Shown in pieces: positions 53,307 to 60,975 of a DNA stretch of 64,000 bases. The notes under the pieces were generated by a model. It saw only the letters and a program-made list of their open reading frames with translations. It was not told the DNA's origin and ran no database searches. Source of the DNA: Bacteroidia bacterium (lineage in GTDB: Bacteria; Bacteroidota; Bacteroidia; Chitinophagales; Chitinophagaceae). The position numbers were made by a program, and so were the translations under genes. The stretch lies in contig JAUIBA010000005.1 of NCBI GenBank assembly GCA_030427635.1, positions 124,001-188,000 on the forward strand, read 5' to 3'. Within the stretch, counting starts at the first letter, position 1; each line of letters opens with the position of its first letter.

Positions 53307-53585
53307 TTACAGCTTTTTTATTATTGAATTTTGTTTACTATATACCTCTATGAGCAGGCTATCTACATGTGCCCGGGTCTGCGTTCTGTTACCCCATACC
53401 ATTTTATAGGTATGGATACGCTCTTCTACTGCATATAGCTCTTTTAGGCTGTTACTGGCCTCTATTTCCCTCAGTAGCTCGTTATATGCTTCTTCACACC
53501 GCTTCTGGTCTCTGCATCGCAGTTCCCATTCAGTTGCTGGTGCCGGGGAGAAGAATGCTTTTATGTACTCTATCAGCTTTTTCAT
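53307..53585 (-). CDS. phage protein of unknown function
   Basis: 92 aa, helical and charged: MKKLIEYIKAFFSPAPATEWELRCRDQKRCEEAYNELLREIEAS. No domain seen. Coupled to the gene above by a 4-nt overlap and 2 bp before erf. Confidence 0.58.
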   Translation of the reverse strand: MKKLIEYIKAFFSPAPATEWELRCRDQKRCEEAYNELLREIEASNSLKELYAVEERIHTYKMVWGNRTQTRAHVDSLLIEVYSKQNSIIKKL

Positions 53586-53917
53586 GCCCTTATCCTTTTA
53601 GGTGAATAATAGCCGGTCCTGCCCTCTCTGATGTTGATTACCCTGCTGCACAGCTGCTGTATATCTTCTTTTGTGGCAGTATTCAGCCAGTTGGTAAACA
53701 GTATATACTGTTCCTGCTTCGTCTCCGGCAGTCTCTTCTGCTCTCCCTTCCACTGCTCATGCAGTGCTGCATAGGTCACAGTCTTTACCAAGTATTCCGG
53801 CTCTTCCTCCAGTCGTGCGTTGGGCGTGTAGCAGGAGCATATATACTCCCCCATTACGTTAGCCTTGTAGAAGTCTACTGCTATCAAGGCTGTGCTGTAA
53901 TCTGTGGCTTGTGTCAT
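53582..53917 (-). CDS. phage protein of unknown function
   Basis: 111 aa: DYSTALIAVDFYKANVMGEYICSCYTPNARLEEEPEYLVKTV, ending in basic SPKRIRA. Helical pattern; no family recognised. In the early operon. Confidence 0.58.
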   Translation of the reverse strand: MTQATDYSTALIAVDFYKANVMGEYICSCYTPNARLEEEPEYLVKTVTYAALHEQWKGEQKRLPETKQEQYILFTNWLNTATKEDIQQLCSRVINIREGRTGYYSPKRIRA

Positions 53918-53923
53918 AGCTTT

Positions 53924-54124
53924 TTATGGTTTTCTATGTTTGATATTTCGGTGTCTTCTCTGTATCAGTTTTGCTTCCTGAATTTCAGTTAACCTACCCT
54001 TTCGGGGAGCCGGAGACGTTTCCGCCTCCAACTCTGTTCTCAAACCTGTAGCACGCTGCAGACCTGCCAGAAAAAATGCTTCAAGACTTTTTACATCTTC
54101 CAGTATCTCTTTCGGGTCTCTCAT
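53924..54124 (-). CDS. small phage protein of unknown function
   Basis: 66 aa: MRDPKEILEDVKSLEAFFLAGLQRATGLRTELEAETSPAPRKG with a basic tail (KLIQRRHRNIKHRKP). Overlaps the DnaA-like gene by 4 nt. Confidence 0.55.
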   Translation of the reverse strand: MRDPKEILEDVKSLEAFFLAGLQRATGLRTELEAETSPAPRKGRLTEIQEAKLIQRRHRNIKHRKP

Positions 54125-54414
54125 TTTCTTAATATTTTATCTTCAAGTGATTTTATTACAGTAGCAAAGGCGTGGTCACCATTGGATATCTCTTCTATCT
54201 TCTTCCTGGCATCGTATACATTCTGTTTGTTCTTATACCCGAGTATATCCGCTATTTGTTGTCCGGTTAGTTCAGTGTATCTCCATAACAGGAATGTTGC
54301 TGTTTGCCTTGCACTGACAATCTGAACTGTATCCCGCCTACGGCTCTTATTGTCAATCTCCATTCTGGCGATTCCGAAGTGTTCACAGACTATTGTTAGT
54401 ATTTTCTCATTCAT
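54121..54414 (-). CDS. DnaA domain IV-like DNA-binding protein
   Basis: 97 aa consisting only of a DnaA C-terminal DNA-binding domain: SARQTATFLLWRYTELTGQQIADILGYKNKQNVYDARKKIEE corresponds to the HTH and signature helices of domain IV. No ATPase domain is present. A phage regulator or origin-binding factor is likely. Start overlaps the 35-aa gene stop (ATGA). Confidence 0.78.
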   Translation of the reverse strand: MNEKILTIVCEHFGIARMEIDNKSRRRDTVQIVSARQTATFLLWRYTELTGQQIADILGYKNKQNVYDARKKIEEISNGDHAFATVIKSLEDKILRK

Positions 54415-54518
54415 TGTATTGCAGTAATCAATAGGAAGAAAATCATTGTAAGTAGTGTTGTCGCAAGCACCACATACACCGGCATTGGTGAGTATGGTAC
54501 TATCTCATAGAGGCGCAT
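54411..54518 (-). CDS. 35-aa single-helix membrane protein
   Basis: MRLYEIVPYSPMPVYVVLAT continuing into TLLTMIFFLLITAIQ: one membrane helix. Its TGA overlaps the ATG of the DnaA-like gene (ATGA) and its ATG lies 19 nt inside the 49-aa gene. This coupling is typical of real phage genes. Function unknown. Confidence 0.55.
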   Translation of the reverse strand: MRLYEIVPYSPMPVYVVLATTLLTMIFFLLITAIQ

Positions 54519-54649
54519 AGTAACGTAAGTAGCAGGAGAGTAATCATTGCATGAGTTCCAACAATAATCATAAGGTCATTCAGGCGTTGTTTTCTGTACT
54601 CTTTGGCCCAACGGTACTCACCAAGATTGATTCGATATTCGTGTGACAT
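54500..54649 (-). CDS. 49-aa single-helix membrane protein
   Basis: A charged start (MSHEYRINLGEYRWAKEYRK) followed by a helix (LMIIVGTHAMITLLLLTLLC). It precedes the 35-aa membrane gene with a 19-nt overlap. Two tiny membrane proteins in a row right after the early regulator suggest an exclusion or lysis-timing role, not testable here. Confidence 0.55.
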   Translation of the reverse strand: MSHEYRINLGEYRWAKEYRKQRLNDLMIIVGTHAMITLLLLTLLCASMR

Positions 54650-54701
54650 AGTATAGTTGTTAAAATGAATTGTGATTTTCTGGCACGTATTGTGAGTGGT
54701 G

Positions 54702-54941
54702 TTACTCGGCGTTTGTTAGTGCAGCTCGGATGATTTCAATCTTTTCCTGACTACCTGACCCAGCAAGAAGAACCCTGAATAGTACCTGACGTGATACTCC
54801 AATATCATCTGCAGCTTCTGTTACAGATTGGAATTTTTTAGTGTATTGCCTAAGTGCCTTCTTTTCGTCAGCTGTAAGAGCTACACTTTTGCGCTTAGTT
54901 GTTTTTGTAGTATCTTGGTCTATTGTATTTGTTGCGAACAT
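54702..54941 (-). CDS. early phage regulator, HTH (Cro-like position)
   Basis: 79 aa from MFATNTIDQDTTK; the start at 54989 lies upstream of the predicted transcription start. FQSVTEAADDIGVSRQVLFRVLLAGSGSQE is a helix-turn-helix. Divergent from the repressor across the operator region, the position of Cro in lambdoid phages. First gene of the early leftward operon. Confidence 0.72.
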   Translation of the reverse strand: MFATNTIDQDTTKTTKRKSVALTADEKKALRQYTKKFQSVTEAADDIGVSRQVLFRVLLAGSGSQEKIEIIRAALTNAE

Positions 54942-54973
54942 TTTCTTTGCGTTTTGTTTGCAATACAAAGTTT

Positions 54974-55010
54974 GGGAATTTTTTCCCATTTCACAAATTT
55001 ATTGTGAAAT
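54974..55010. promoter_or_regulatory. early operator/promoter between Cro-like and repressor genes
   Basis: Two palindromes: GGGAATTTTTTCCC (54974-54987) and ATTTCACAA-N5-TTGTGAAAT (54988-55010). Within the second lies the minus-strand -7 box TAAATTTG (54994-55001), so repressor binding there would shut the early leftward promoter. Confidence 0.7.
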
Positions 55011-55025
55011 AATTCTTTTTATAAC

Positions 55026-55769
55026 ATGTCTGTAAGGGAGATAATTGAGCGATTTGGAATAACTCAGCAACAACTTGCTGACTTTACGGGTATTCCCAGA
55101 GATAGAATCGGCAAATGGGTGCAACAAAACAGGATGCCGCCAAAGGCTACTGACCTAAATGCAATAAACGCCTTTGTGAACTATTTCACACAAAATACAT
55201 TTAGCAACCTCAAAGACATTGTTGACAACTATTACTACGATGGTAGTGGTGTTAAGATACGTTCTGAGCTTGAGCCAAAAGCTGGCGCTGAAAAGACAGT
55301 TATTCCACTAGGTAAGCATGCTCATACAAGATTAAAAACTAGCGAGTATAAAGATGCCTTTTCAGAATGGGGTGGATTACCAATGTACAACCTCCCTATA
55401 ACGGCATCATTCATTGCATCATATCGGGATGAGCAGGGCATAATGCCTCAGTATTATTTGTATGACCCCCGGTTTAGGGACTGCGATTTTGGCGCAATTA
55501 TCACCGGAGATAGTATGCACTCTGAAATAAGGCATGGTGACTTCATAGCCTGTAAGGAAATAACAGATATGAGCTTTGTTGTATATGGTGACATCTATTA
55601 TGTTGTAGGTAAGAATGGGCTGGAAACATGTAAGTATCTGAATGCAGATCCGGACGATAAGGATAGTTTTCTTCTGGTACCAAGGAATGAGAAAATAAGC
55701 CCCAGCCCAATCAAAAAAGACATGGTATTGAAGATGTATAAAGTTAGAGGAATAATCAGAGGATATTGA
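55026..55769 (+). CDS. phage repressor, XRE HTH plus S24 (LexA-like) peptidase
   Basis: 247 aa. N-terminal HTH (IIERFGITQQQLADFTGIPRDRIGKWVQQN). C-terminal S24 domain with Ser163 in ITGDSMHSEIRHGD and Lys203 in GLETCKYL, the serine-lysine dyad of self-cleaving repressors, so SOS induction is expected. Rightward, last gene before attR. Confidence 0.92.
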   Translation: MSVREIIERFGITQQQLADFTGIPRDRIGKWVQQNRMPPKATDLNAINAFVNYFTQNTFSNLKDIVDNYYYDGSGVKIRSELEPKAGAEKTVIPLGKHAHTRLKTSEYKDAFSEWGGLPMYNLPITASFIASYRDEQGIMPQYYLYDPRFRDCDFGAIITGDSMHSEIRHGDFIACKEITDMSFVVYGDIYYVVGKNGLETCKYLNADPDDKDSFLLVPRNEKISPSPIKKDMVLKMYKVRGIIRGY

Positions 55770-55777
55770 TATTGAAA

Positions 55778-55789
55778 GTTATACTTTAC
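55778..55789. promoter_or_regulatory. seventh, solitary copy of the phage 12-bp motif
   Basis: GTTATACTTTAC 9 bp after the repressor stop. No -7 box lies at the 26-bp position. Also part of the palindrome ACTTTACTAAAGT (55783-55795). Confidence 0.5.
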
Positions 55790-55856
55790 TAAAGTAAGAT
55801 AGCTGGCAAAAACCGCGCCAGTACTACGTTTCATCGTTCTAAAAAAGACATAACGG

Positions 55857-55924
55857 AAACGTCAACGGAAAAATCAATGAAATTGAGAAAAGCAATATAA
55901 TAATCTAAGTAAAACCGCTACAGG
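55857..55924 (+). promoter_or_regulatory. candidate integrase arm-type sites (right)
   Basis: AAACGTCAAC at 55857-55866 and CGCTACAGG at 55916-55924, matching words next to the integrase gene at the left end. Lies 36-100 bp from attR. Confidence 0.48.
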
Positions 55925-55959
55925 TAAGGGTTTCAGGAAATAGTACTCAATGACACTAC

Positions 55960-56004
55960 GCCTTCTAAGCTGAGGGTCATTGGTTCGAATCCAATCCGGA
56001 TCAC
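55960..56004 (+). repeat. attR core of the prophage
   Basis: 45 bp identical to 11512-11556, the original 3' half of the host tRNA-Arg. The sequence to the left is phage, to the right the host terminator. Together with the left core it bounds an element of about 44.5 kb. Confidence 0.94.
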
Positions 56005-56053
56005 TCACAAAGCCTCGCACTATGCGGGGCTTTTCTTTTTATATCAAATCATA

Positions 56054-56141
56054 GTAGCTCAGTTGGATAGAGCATCAGCCTGCTAACCTGCCTGCCGGCA
56101 GGCAGGGCTGAGGGTCATTGGTTCGAATCCAATCCGGATCA
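56054..56141 (+). pseudogene. tRNA-Arg-like sequence A with palindrome insert
   Basis: From TAGCTCAG onward it matches tRNA-Arg, but the 5' acceptor strand is not complementary to CCGGATC. Anticodon loop CTGCTAA, then the 20-bp palindrome at 56087-56106. Not a normal tRNA. Confidence 0.8.
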
Positions 56142-56147
56142 CTCACA

Positions 56148-56178
56148 AAGCCTCGCATTATGCGGGGCTTTTCTTTTT
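56148..56178 (+). terminator. terminator in the tRNA-like array
   Basis: AAAGCCTCGCA / TGCGGGGCTTT stem with T-run; a similar hairpin follows attR and each tRNA-like copy (also near 56009-56039, 56286-56317 and 56423-56452). Confidence 0.8.
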
Positions 56179-56191
56179 ATCTCAAATCATA

Positions 56192-56279
56192 ATAGCTCAG
56201 TTGCATAGAGCATCAGCCTTCTAACCTGCCTGCCGGCAGGCAGGGCTGAGGGTCATTGGTTCGAATCCAATCCGGATCA
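56192..56279 (+). pseudogene. tRNA-Arg-like sequence B with palindrome insert
   Basis: As copy A but with the arginine-type loop CTTCTAA before the palindrome (56225-56244) and TTGCATAG in the D arm. The 5' acceptor strand is lost. Confidence 0.8.
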
Positions 56280-56329
56280 CTCACAAAGCCTCGCACTATA
56301 CGGGGCTTTTCTTTTTATATCAATTCATA

Positions 56330-56417
56330 ATAGCTCAGTTGCATAGAGCATCAGCCTGCTAACCTGCCTGCCGGCAGGCAGGGCTGAGGGTCATTGGTTC
56401 GAATCCAATCCGGATCA
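56330..56417 (+). pseudogene. tRNA-Arg-like sequence C with palindrome insert
   Basis: As copy A, with loop CTGCTAA and palindrome at 56363-56382; the D arm carries TTGCATAG. The 5' acceptor strand is lost. Followed by a last, slightly decayed terminator. Confidence 0.8.
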
Positions 56418-56563
56418 CTCACAAAGCCTCGCATTATGCAGGGCTTTTCCTTTTGCCCCCTAATCGTCTAGCATCGGGATTGACTGGTAAAAGGTGAGGA
56501 TATATACCCCTTCTGGTAGCGGCAATGTAAGCAACAGGCGCAGTCCTCACACCAGAACAACCT

Positions 56564-57187
56564 TTATATCTTCCTGAACATATAACCACCCGGCGACTTT
56601 GTGTAGCCTACCCCTTTCATTGATTGGGTTATCGCTTCCTTTGTAGGATGCGCTCCTTTCATAGGGATAAAGTACGTATCAAGGTTCTTGTCAGAAATGG
56701 TAAAGCTCTCATCGCTTTTGCGGTTGTAAACGGCTATCAGCTCATAATCGTTATCTAAATACGCCAGCGATGCATCGCCATGTGAGTTATTGCACACAAG
56801 CAGCCCCTTATGCTTTAAATACTTCTTTGTTGCCTGTCCTACAAAACCCGCATATTGAGATATAATTAAGTCGAACTGATTTTCACCTGCGGGGAGCTCT
56901 TTGTTATAGTCCTGCTGGTAAAAATGTATGGATGCTTCGGCCTCATATTCTTTATGGCTGCTGATAAATTCCTTCACATCCGCTGCTTCATAAAACCTAT
57001 ATGTGTTACGGAACGAGTCCACATAAGTAACATCAGAGAATATAAGTGAGGGCGTTATATGCACATGACAGCCGGGATAAAGTACCCGCTCTATTTTGTA
57101 CACCTTATTCAGCCTCCTGAAAAGGCCAATAGAAGTATATTCCTTATCTGCATGATACTTTTTGTATAGTGATAATCCTGCTATCAT
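56564..57187 (-). CDS. methyltransferase-like protein of unknown specificity
   Basis: 207 aa. VLYPGCHVHITPSLIFSDVTYVDSF looks like the first beta strand and acidic loop of a Rossmann methyltransferase, with FDLIISQYAGFVGQ as the later motif. The GxGxG loop is atypical (PGCHVH). Substrate unknown. It could be a bacterial class I SAM-dependent methyltransferase; confidence in the fold is moderate. Confidence 0.6.
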   Translation of the reverse strand: MIAGLSLYKKYHADKEYTSIGLFRRLNKVYKIERVLYPGCHVHITPSLIFSDVTYVDSFRNTYRFYEAADVKEFISSHKEYEAEASIHFYQQDYNKELPAGENQFDLIISQYAGFVGQATKKYLKHKGLLVCNNSHGDASLAYLDNDYELIAVYNRKSDESFTISDKNLDTYFIPMKGAHPTKEAITQSMKGVGYTKSPGGYMFRKI

Positions 57188-57215
57188 GCTTTTTGCCTTT
57201 TATTAATCTGCCACC

Positions 57216-57788
57216 TCATATACTTACCGGCATATCTAAATGCATAACAGAACGCTGAGGATTGCCTGCCCCGAACTGCACTTTATAGTGCTGGCCTGCT
57301 TTTAGCCTCCCTTCCTCATAGTCTGGTGGCAAATCCTGAATAGCTTTATACCCTATGCCCTGTATTTTATACACATACTCCATTGCATAGCCTGACAATG
57401 CCTTGCTCAAAAATCTGAATTTATATATCCTCACTATTTCCCCTTCCGCTTCATAGGTTCGCTCGTTATCATCAAAAACGGGTAGCCAGCTTAATGGCAT
57501 ATAATCCGTAGGGTCTGCAGGGTTTACTTTAACTACATATTTCTCACCTAAGTGATTACCGCAGCTTACCCTGCCACCACCATTATATTGCTTACCATTT
57601 ACGTAATATTCCATTTCGCCTCCGGCACCCTTCCCATGATTCACATACGTTACCATTCCCACTGCAGTATCCCATCCCGAAAAATCAACCCGCACACTGG
57701 TAAAGCTATTAGCAATATACCCTATTGCGATGATCAGTGAAACTGAAAGAAAGACTACAGAAGTAATTATTACCCGTCGTTGATTCAT
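57216..57788 (-). CDS. membrane-anchored DUF3592-like protein
   Basis: 190 aa: an N-terminal membrane helix (IITSVVFLSVSLIIAIGYIANSF), then two similar beta-rich modules (VGMVTYVNHGKGAGGEMEYYVNGKQYNGG and YEVKVNPADP). The repeated pattern, short strands around GEKYVVKVNPADPTDYM, suits DUF3592. Exported face likely periplasmic; function unknown. Confidence 0.6.
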   Translation of the reverse strand: MNQRRVIITSVVFLSVSLIIAIGYIANSFTSVRVDFSGWDTAVGMVTYVNHGKGAGGEMEYYVNGKQYNGGGRVSCGNHLGEKYVVKVNPADPTDYMPLSWLPVFDDNERTYEAEGEIVRIYKFRFLSKALSGYAMEYVYKIQGIGYKAIQDLPPDYEEGRLKAGQHYKVQFGAGNPQRSVMHLDMPVSI

Positions 57789-57853
57789 ATTTAAAACAAA
57801 TTATCAGATGCTGTGACCGCTGATGCAAACACCGACACAGATACCACCACAGT

Positions 57854-58423
57854 TTACCGCTCCACTATATAATCCAGCTCTGTTACCCCGCAGGCAAACT
57901 GCTGTGTGTGCAGTAGTTTAAGTTTTGTTCGCTCTTTTATGTTTGCAAACAGCGGAATACCCTCCCCCAACACAATGGGATTAACAAACAGCCAGTAGCC
58001 ATCTATAAGGCCATGCTGCATGAGGGAGTGTGTAGCAGTGGGGCTGCCAAAGAGCAGTATATCAGGGCCATCCTGCTGCCTTATTTCCTGTATGCGTGCT
58101 GCTATATTGTCGCTTATAATGGTTGTGTTGGCAGGCGCTGCACCCCGCATAGAGGCCGAGAGCACTATTTTATGCGCCTTGCTATACCATGCCGCGTGTT
58201 CTATATCGTGCTGTGTGGCATTGGGCTTATCGGCAGCCGTAGGCCAGTAGCCTTCCATCATATTGTAGGTAATGCGTCCATACAAGGCAGTATCGCCCGT
58301 AGCTATGCGCTTGCCTACATAACTAAAGATCTCCTCGTTGACCTTTATCCAATCCATTTCCCCATTAGAGCCTGCTACAAAGCCATCCAGAGATATATGC
58401 ATGAATGAAATTATCCTTCTCAT
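57854..58423 (-). CDS. dihydrofolate reductase / RibD C-terminal-like protein
   Basis: 189 aa. ISFMHISLDGFVAGSNGEMDWI is the N-terminal strand and loop of the DHFR/RibD-C fold, and ILLFGSPTATHSLMQHGLIDGYWLFVNPIVLGEGIPLF the nucleotide-binding region. NADPH-dependent reductase; substrate unknown, commonly annotated as dihydrofolate reductase family. Confidence 0.88.
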   Translation of the reverse strand: MRRIISFMHISLDGFVAGSNGEMDWIKVNEEIFSYVGKRIATGDTALYGRITYNMMEGYWPTAADKPNATQHDIEHAAWYSKAHKIVLSASMRGAAPANTTIISDNIAARIQEIRQQDGPDILLFGSPTATHSLMQHGLIDGYWLFVNPIVLGEGIPLFANIKERTKLKLLHTQQFACGVTELDYIVER

Positions 58424-58642
58424 ATGATACTGATTTACTGGTGTCTGCTTTTATTGCGGTACAGCATATACCGTACGCCAAAATAACAAAAACAGCCGTA
58501 TGTTTCTGAGTTTACTCAAGTATCAGTTATGTGGTATTGTAGATGTGTACTATCCGGAAAAGTCTAACTCAGGAGTGAGCGATGTTATGCTATCACTTCT
58601 ATAGACCATTAAAAAAAGTGGGGAGATATGATTTTGAATGTG

Positions 58643-59509
58643 TCAATCTAAGGGGTGGGAAGTTTTATTTTTCTGTTGCTGCTCCTTTTCTTTCAGTATG
58701 CGTAAGTGCTTGTTTAGCATTTCTTTAAAGGGCAAATCATCGTCGGGAACAGGGAGATTACTTCCCGAAAAGTTCGCAAAAATTGCTCGCGATATTTTTT
58801 TAATGTCTGGCTTCTTTGTCGCAGGTTCCGGTGTGGTTTCTTTGTCTGTATCCGTGGCTGGTGATGGTGGTGCTGAGGGTTGTTCTTTTGCTTCATCATG
58901 TCTGGGTGGCGGTGGGGTGTCCGGCTTCGGTTCTTTTGTGTCAGCAACGGGGTCGTCAGGAGGTATGGGGTTACGGGCTTCCTCTTCATCTTTCCAGCCT
59001 TCCATTGCTTCATCGAATGGGGAAGGGATATGACCATTTTTATCGAACTCTGAGGTGAGGAAGCTGTGCTGATGATAGGGCTGGTAGTCGTAAACCATAT
59101 CATCTACTATAGTCCGTGCCTCATCGGCCAGATGGGGAGCGCGATGGGTGAGTTGCTCCATAAAGGAGTTAGCCATCTGCATGTACTCGCTGCCGGAGCA
59201 GCGTTTGCTGAGTCTGCTGATAGAAGTGGTGAGCTGATGGATAACCTGTGTCTGGTCTTTAGTGATGCTGACGGCAGAGTAATAATCGCCCAGCCTATCA
59301 TTAACATATAGATTGAGCAGGTGGTAACATTTGTCCATAATAAGAATGGGCATGTTGCGAACAGAGCGGCGTAGCTGGTCCCAGTTGCCCTGCTGCGCCC
59401 ATGAGGTGATGGTGCGGCGGCTAACGCCTACTTCATTGGCAATGGCGGTCTTGGTGAGTGAGGACTGGAAGTATAGCTCTTCGGCCTGCTGGCGTTGGTT
59501 CGTTTTCAT
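58643..59509 (-). CDS. HTH protein related to phage terminase small subunits
   Basis: 288 aa. The N-terminal HTH (QAEELYFQSSLTKTAIANEVGVSRRTITSWAQQGNWDQLR) resembles gpP/terminase-small-type DNA-binding domains. The middle is helical and the C-terminal third is Pro/Glu/Lys-rich low complexity. It is outside the prophage and stands alone, so a host paralogue or a relic of another phage. Confidence 0.65.
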   Translation of the reverse strand: MKTNQRQQAEELYFQSSLTKTAIANEVGVSRRTITSWAQQGNWDQLRRSVRNMPILIMDKCYHLLNLYVNDRLGDYYSAVSITKDQTQVIHQLTTSISRLSKRCSGSEYMQMANSFMEQLTHRAPHLADEARTIVDDMVYDYQPYHQHSFLTSEFDKNGHIPSPFDEAMEGWKDEEEARNPIPPDDPVADTKEPKPDTPPPPRHDEAKEQPSAPPSPATDTDKETTPEPATKKPDIKKISRAIFANFSGSNLPVPDDDLPFKEMLNKHLRILKEKEQQQKNKTSHPLD

Positions 59510-59837
59510 GTTCAGTGGATTTAGGTTTATGTTTTGGGTGTAAAGTTGGGGTACTGGTGCGTGATGGGAAAATTGGGTTTTAGTGATATGCAGCTATGTG
59601 CATGTGGTATGCCTTTTGGCGCATATGATGTAAAATAGTTTGCAGTGTGGGTGCGGGTTTCGGTGTGTTTGGTGTGTTGTATTCTAACCACAAGGGGCAC
59701 AAGGGATTCACAAAGGGGGATGTGTGGGTTTGCGGGTGAGATAGGGCACAAGGGTGTGACGTGATATGCCCGTGGGCTGGTTGCAGGCGGGGACGCCTGC
59801 AACGGCGGAAATTTTTAATACCCTCTTTATACATTAG
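59510..59837. other. non-coding stretch with repeats
   Basis: G/T-rich plus strand. A repeat-like text ACCACAAGGGGCACAAGGG (59688-59706) resembles elements dispersed in related genomes (from memory), and TTGCAGGCG-GGGA-CGCCTGCAA (59781-59802) is a perfect 9-bp inverted repeat. Minus-strand ORFs here are His/Pro/Thr-rich artefacts. Confidence 0.5.
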
Positions 59838-59845
59838 TAACTTTG
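59838..59845 (+). promoter_or_regulatory. -7 promoter box of the T5orf172 nuclease gene
   Basis: TAACTTTG matches TAnnTTTG, 71 bp ahead of the preferred ATG at 59916. Confidence 0.55.
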
Positions 59846-59915
59846 CATTTCTGTTGATTTTCAATAATACATGAAAATTTACACCAATGTAATTTGTCTA
59901 AAACCTCAACACATA

Positions 59916-60665
59916 ATGAATGGATACGTTTACATCATGACCAATGAAGCGATGCCCGGACTGATAAAGATTGGACGAACTCAAAAAAGTCCTGAGGAGC
60001 GACGACGCGAGCTTTCAAAACCAACCAGTGTACCAAAAGAGTTTGTTTGCGAATATGAAATATATTCAAACGACATAGTTGCATTGGAAAAACATACTCA
60101 GACCGTATTGAAGAATGAACGATACAATAGAAATAGAGAATTTTTTAGAGCAGACTTAAGTGAGGCAATTAACATTATTAACAAAAAAGCTAAAGAACTA
60201 CGATTAAAAAGTCAATTATTGACTAAGGGAACGAATGAAATATTTGAACCGTATGAAGCTATAGAAGTATTAGGTAGATTGCATGCACTCTATCCTGGAA
60301 TGATCAGATCTGAAATCATTTCAGTTAGAGTATATCAGACAAGTTTGCGATGTTATTTAGAAATGACTGAAGAAAAGATATTTAATGGAGAACAAAGCCC
60401 CCCTCTTTTAGATATTAAAATTCACAGACAAGACATGGCATTTATTTGCGGAGACGATTATGATATCGATAGAATAGATGACTCTCAACATAAGTGCCTA
60501 GCATTTGATCCATCAAAAGGTGTCTCTTTCAATGCCAGAGTATTTCTGGAGGAATTCGATAGCTATTCTAAACTAATGTGTTTTGATCTTTTTACAGAGG
60601 AAGCAGGACAAGTAATATCAAAAGAACATTCTAGAATTCACAACATAGATGAAAATCCATTCTGA
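59916..60665 (+). CDS. T5orf172/MUG113 GIY-YIG domain protein
   Basis: 249 aa from MNGYVYIMTNEAMPGLIKIGRT (a longer start at 59871 is possible). VYIMTN and IKIGRT are the GIY and YIG strands, RRRELSKPTSVPKEF the family's SSPTG(V/P)P-like loop, and REFFRADLSEAI ends the domain. C-terminal domain unrecognised. AT-rich relative to its neighbours, which suggests recent acquisition. The domain is common in phage and mobile proteins. Confidence 0.8.
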   Translation: MNGYVYIMTNEAMPGLIKIGRTQKSPEERRRELSKPTSVPKEFVCEYEIYSNDIVALEKHTQTVLKNERYNRNREFFRADLSEAINIINKKAKELRLKSQLLTKGTNEIFEPYEAIEVLGRLHALYPGMIRSEIISVRVYQTSLRCYLEMTEEKIFNGEQSPPLLDIKIHRQDMAFICGDDYDIDRIDDSQHKCLAFDPSKGVSFNARVFLEEFDSYSKLMCFDLFTEEAGQVISKEHSRIHNIDENPF

Positions 60666-60923
60666 TACCGCTGCAATATTGATCTGACGTAAAGCTTCAT
60701 AATAAAACTAACATCAATTCTGAAATGCTTCACACAAGGGGTAGAAAAGAACAGGCCTTTTGCTTCATGCCAAGTCACACCTATACCAGATTGTAAACAG
60801 TTTAGGCGCAAATGCATCCCGACAAATCATAAATATCACCGATAGTTATGCCACTGCCAGCGTGTATATTATTATGTAACACAGCACGGGGGACGCATGC
60901 AATATATCTCCCCGCTTTTTTAT
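60666..60923. other. non-coding region upstream of lpdA
   Basis: No ORF with family features; AT-rich. It holds the lpdA promoter at its right end and no obvious hairpin behind the T5orf172 gene. Confidence 0.5.
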
Positions 60924-60931
60924 TACATTTG
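60924..60931 (+). promoter_or_regulatory. -7 promoter box of lpdA
   Basis: TACATTTG matches TAnnTTTG; predicted leader about 40 nt to the ATG at 60976. No TTTG at -33. Confidence 0.55.
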
Positions 60932-60975
60932 CTCCGCAATCACCAATTAAATTATTTACCAAACAATAAAGCATT

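Larger units (their letters stand above)
56005..56418 (+). repeat. three tandem 138-bp units: terminator plus palindrome-bearing tRNA-like sequence
   Basis: Units 56005-56142, 56143-56280 and 56281-56418. Each begins with a GCCTCGCA-type hairpin plus T-run, then a D arm, a split anticodon arm with CCTGCCTGCCGGCAGGCAGG, and a perfect T arm and 3' end. The spacing of matching bases is exactly 138 bp across all units. Confidence 0.9.

Noticed and set aside
56054-56417. Reading copies A and C as tRNA-Ser(GCT)
   Set aside because: No long variable arm, broken acceptor stems and a 20-bp insert in the anticodon arm.
56005-56418. Tandem repeats considered as a CRISPR array
   Set aside because: Units are 138 bp and nearly identical throughout, contain tRNA arms and terminators, have no unique spacers, and no cas genes are near.
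59527-59864. Two overlapping minus-strand ORFs of about 90 codons
   Set aside because: His/Pro/Thr-rich low complexity over a repeat-bearing intergenic region; no start context or domain.
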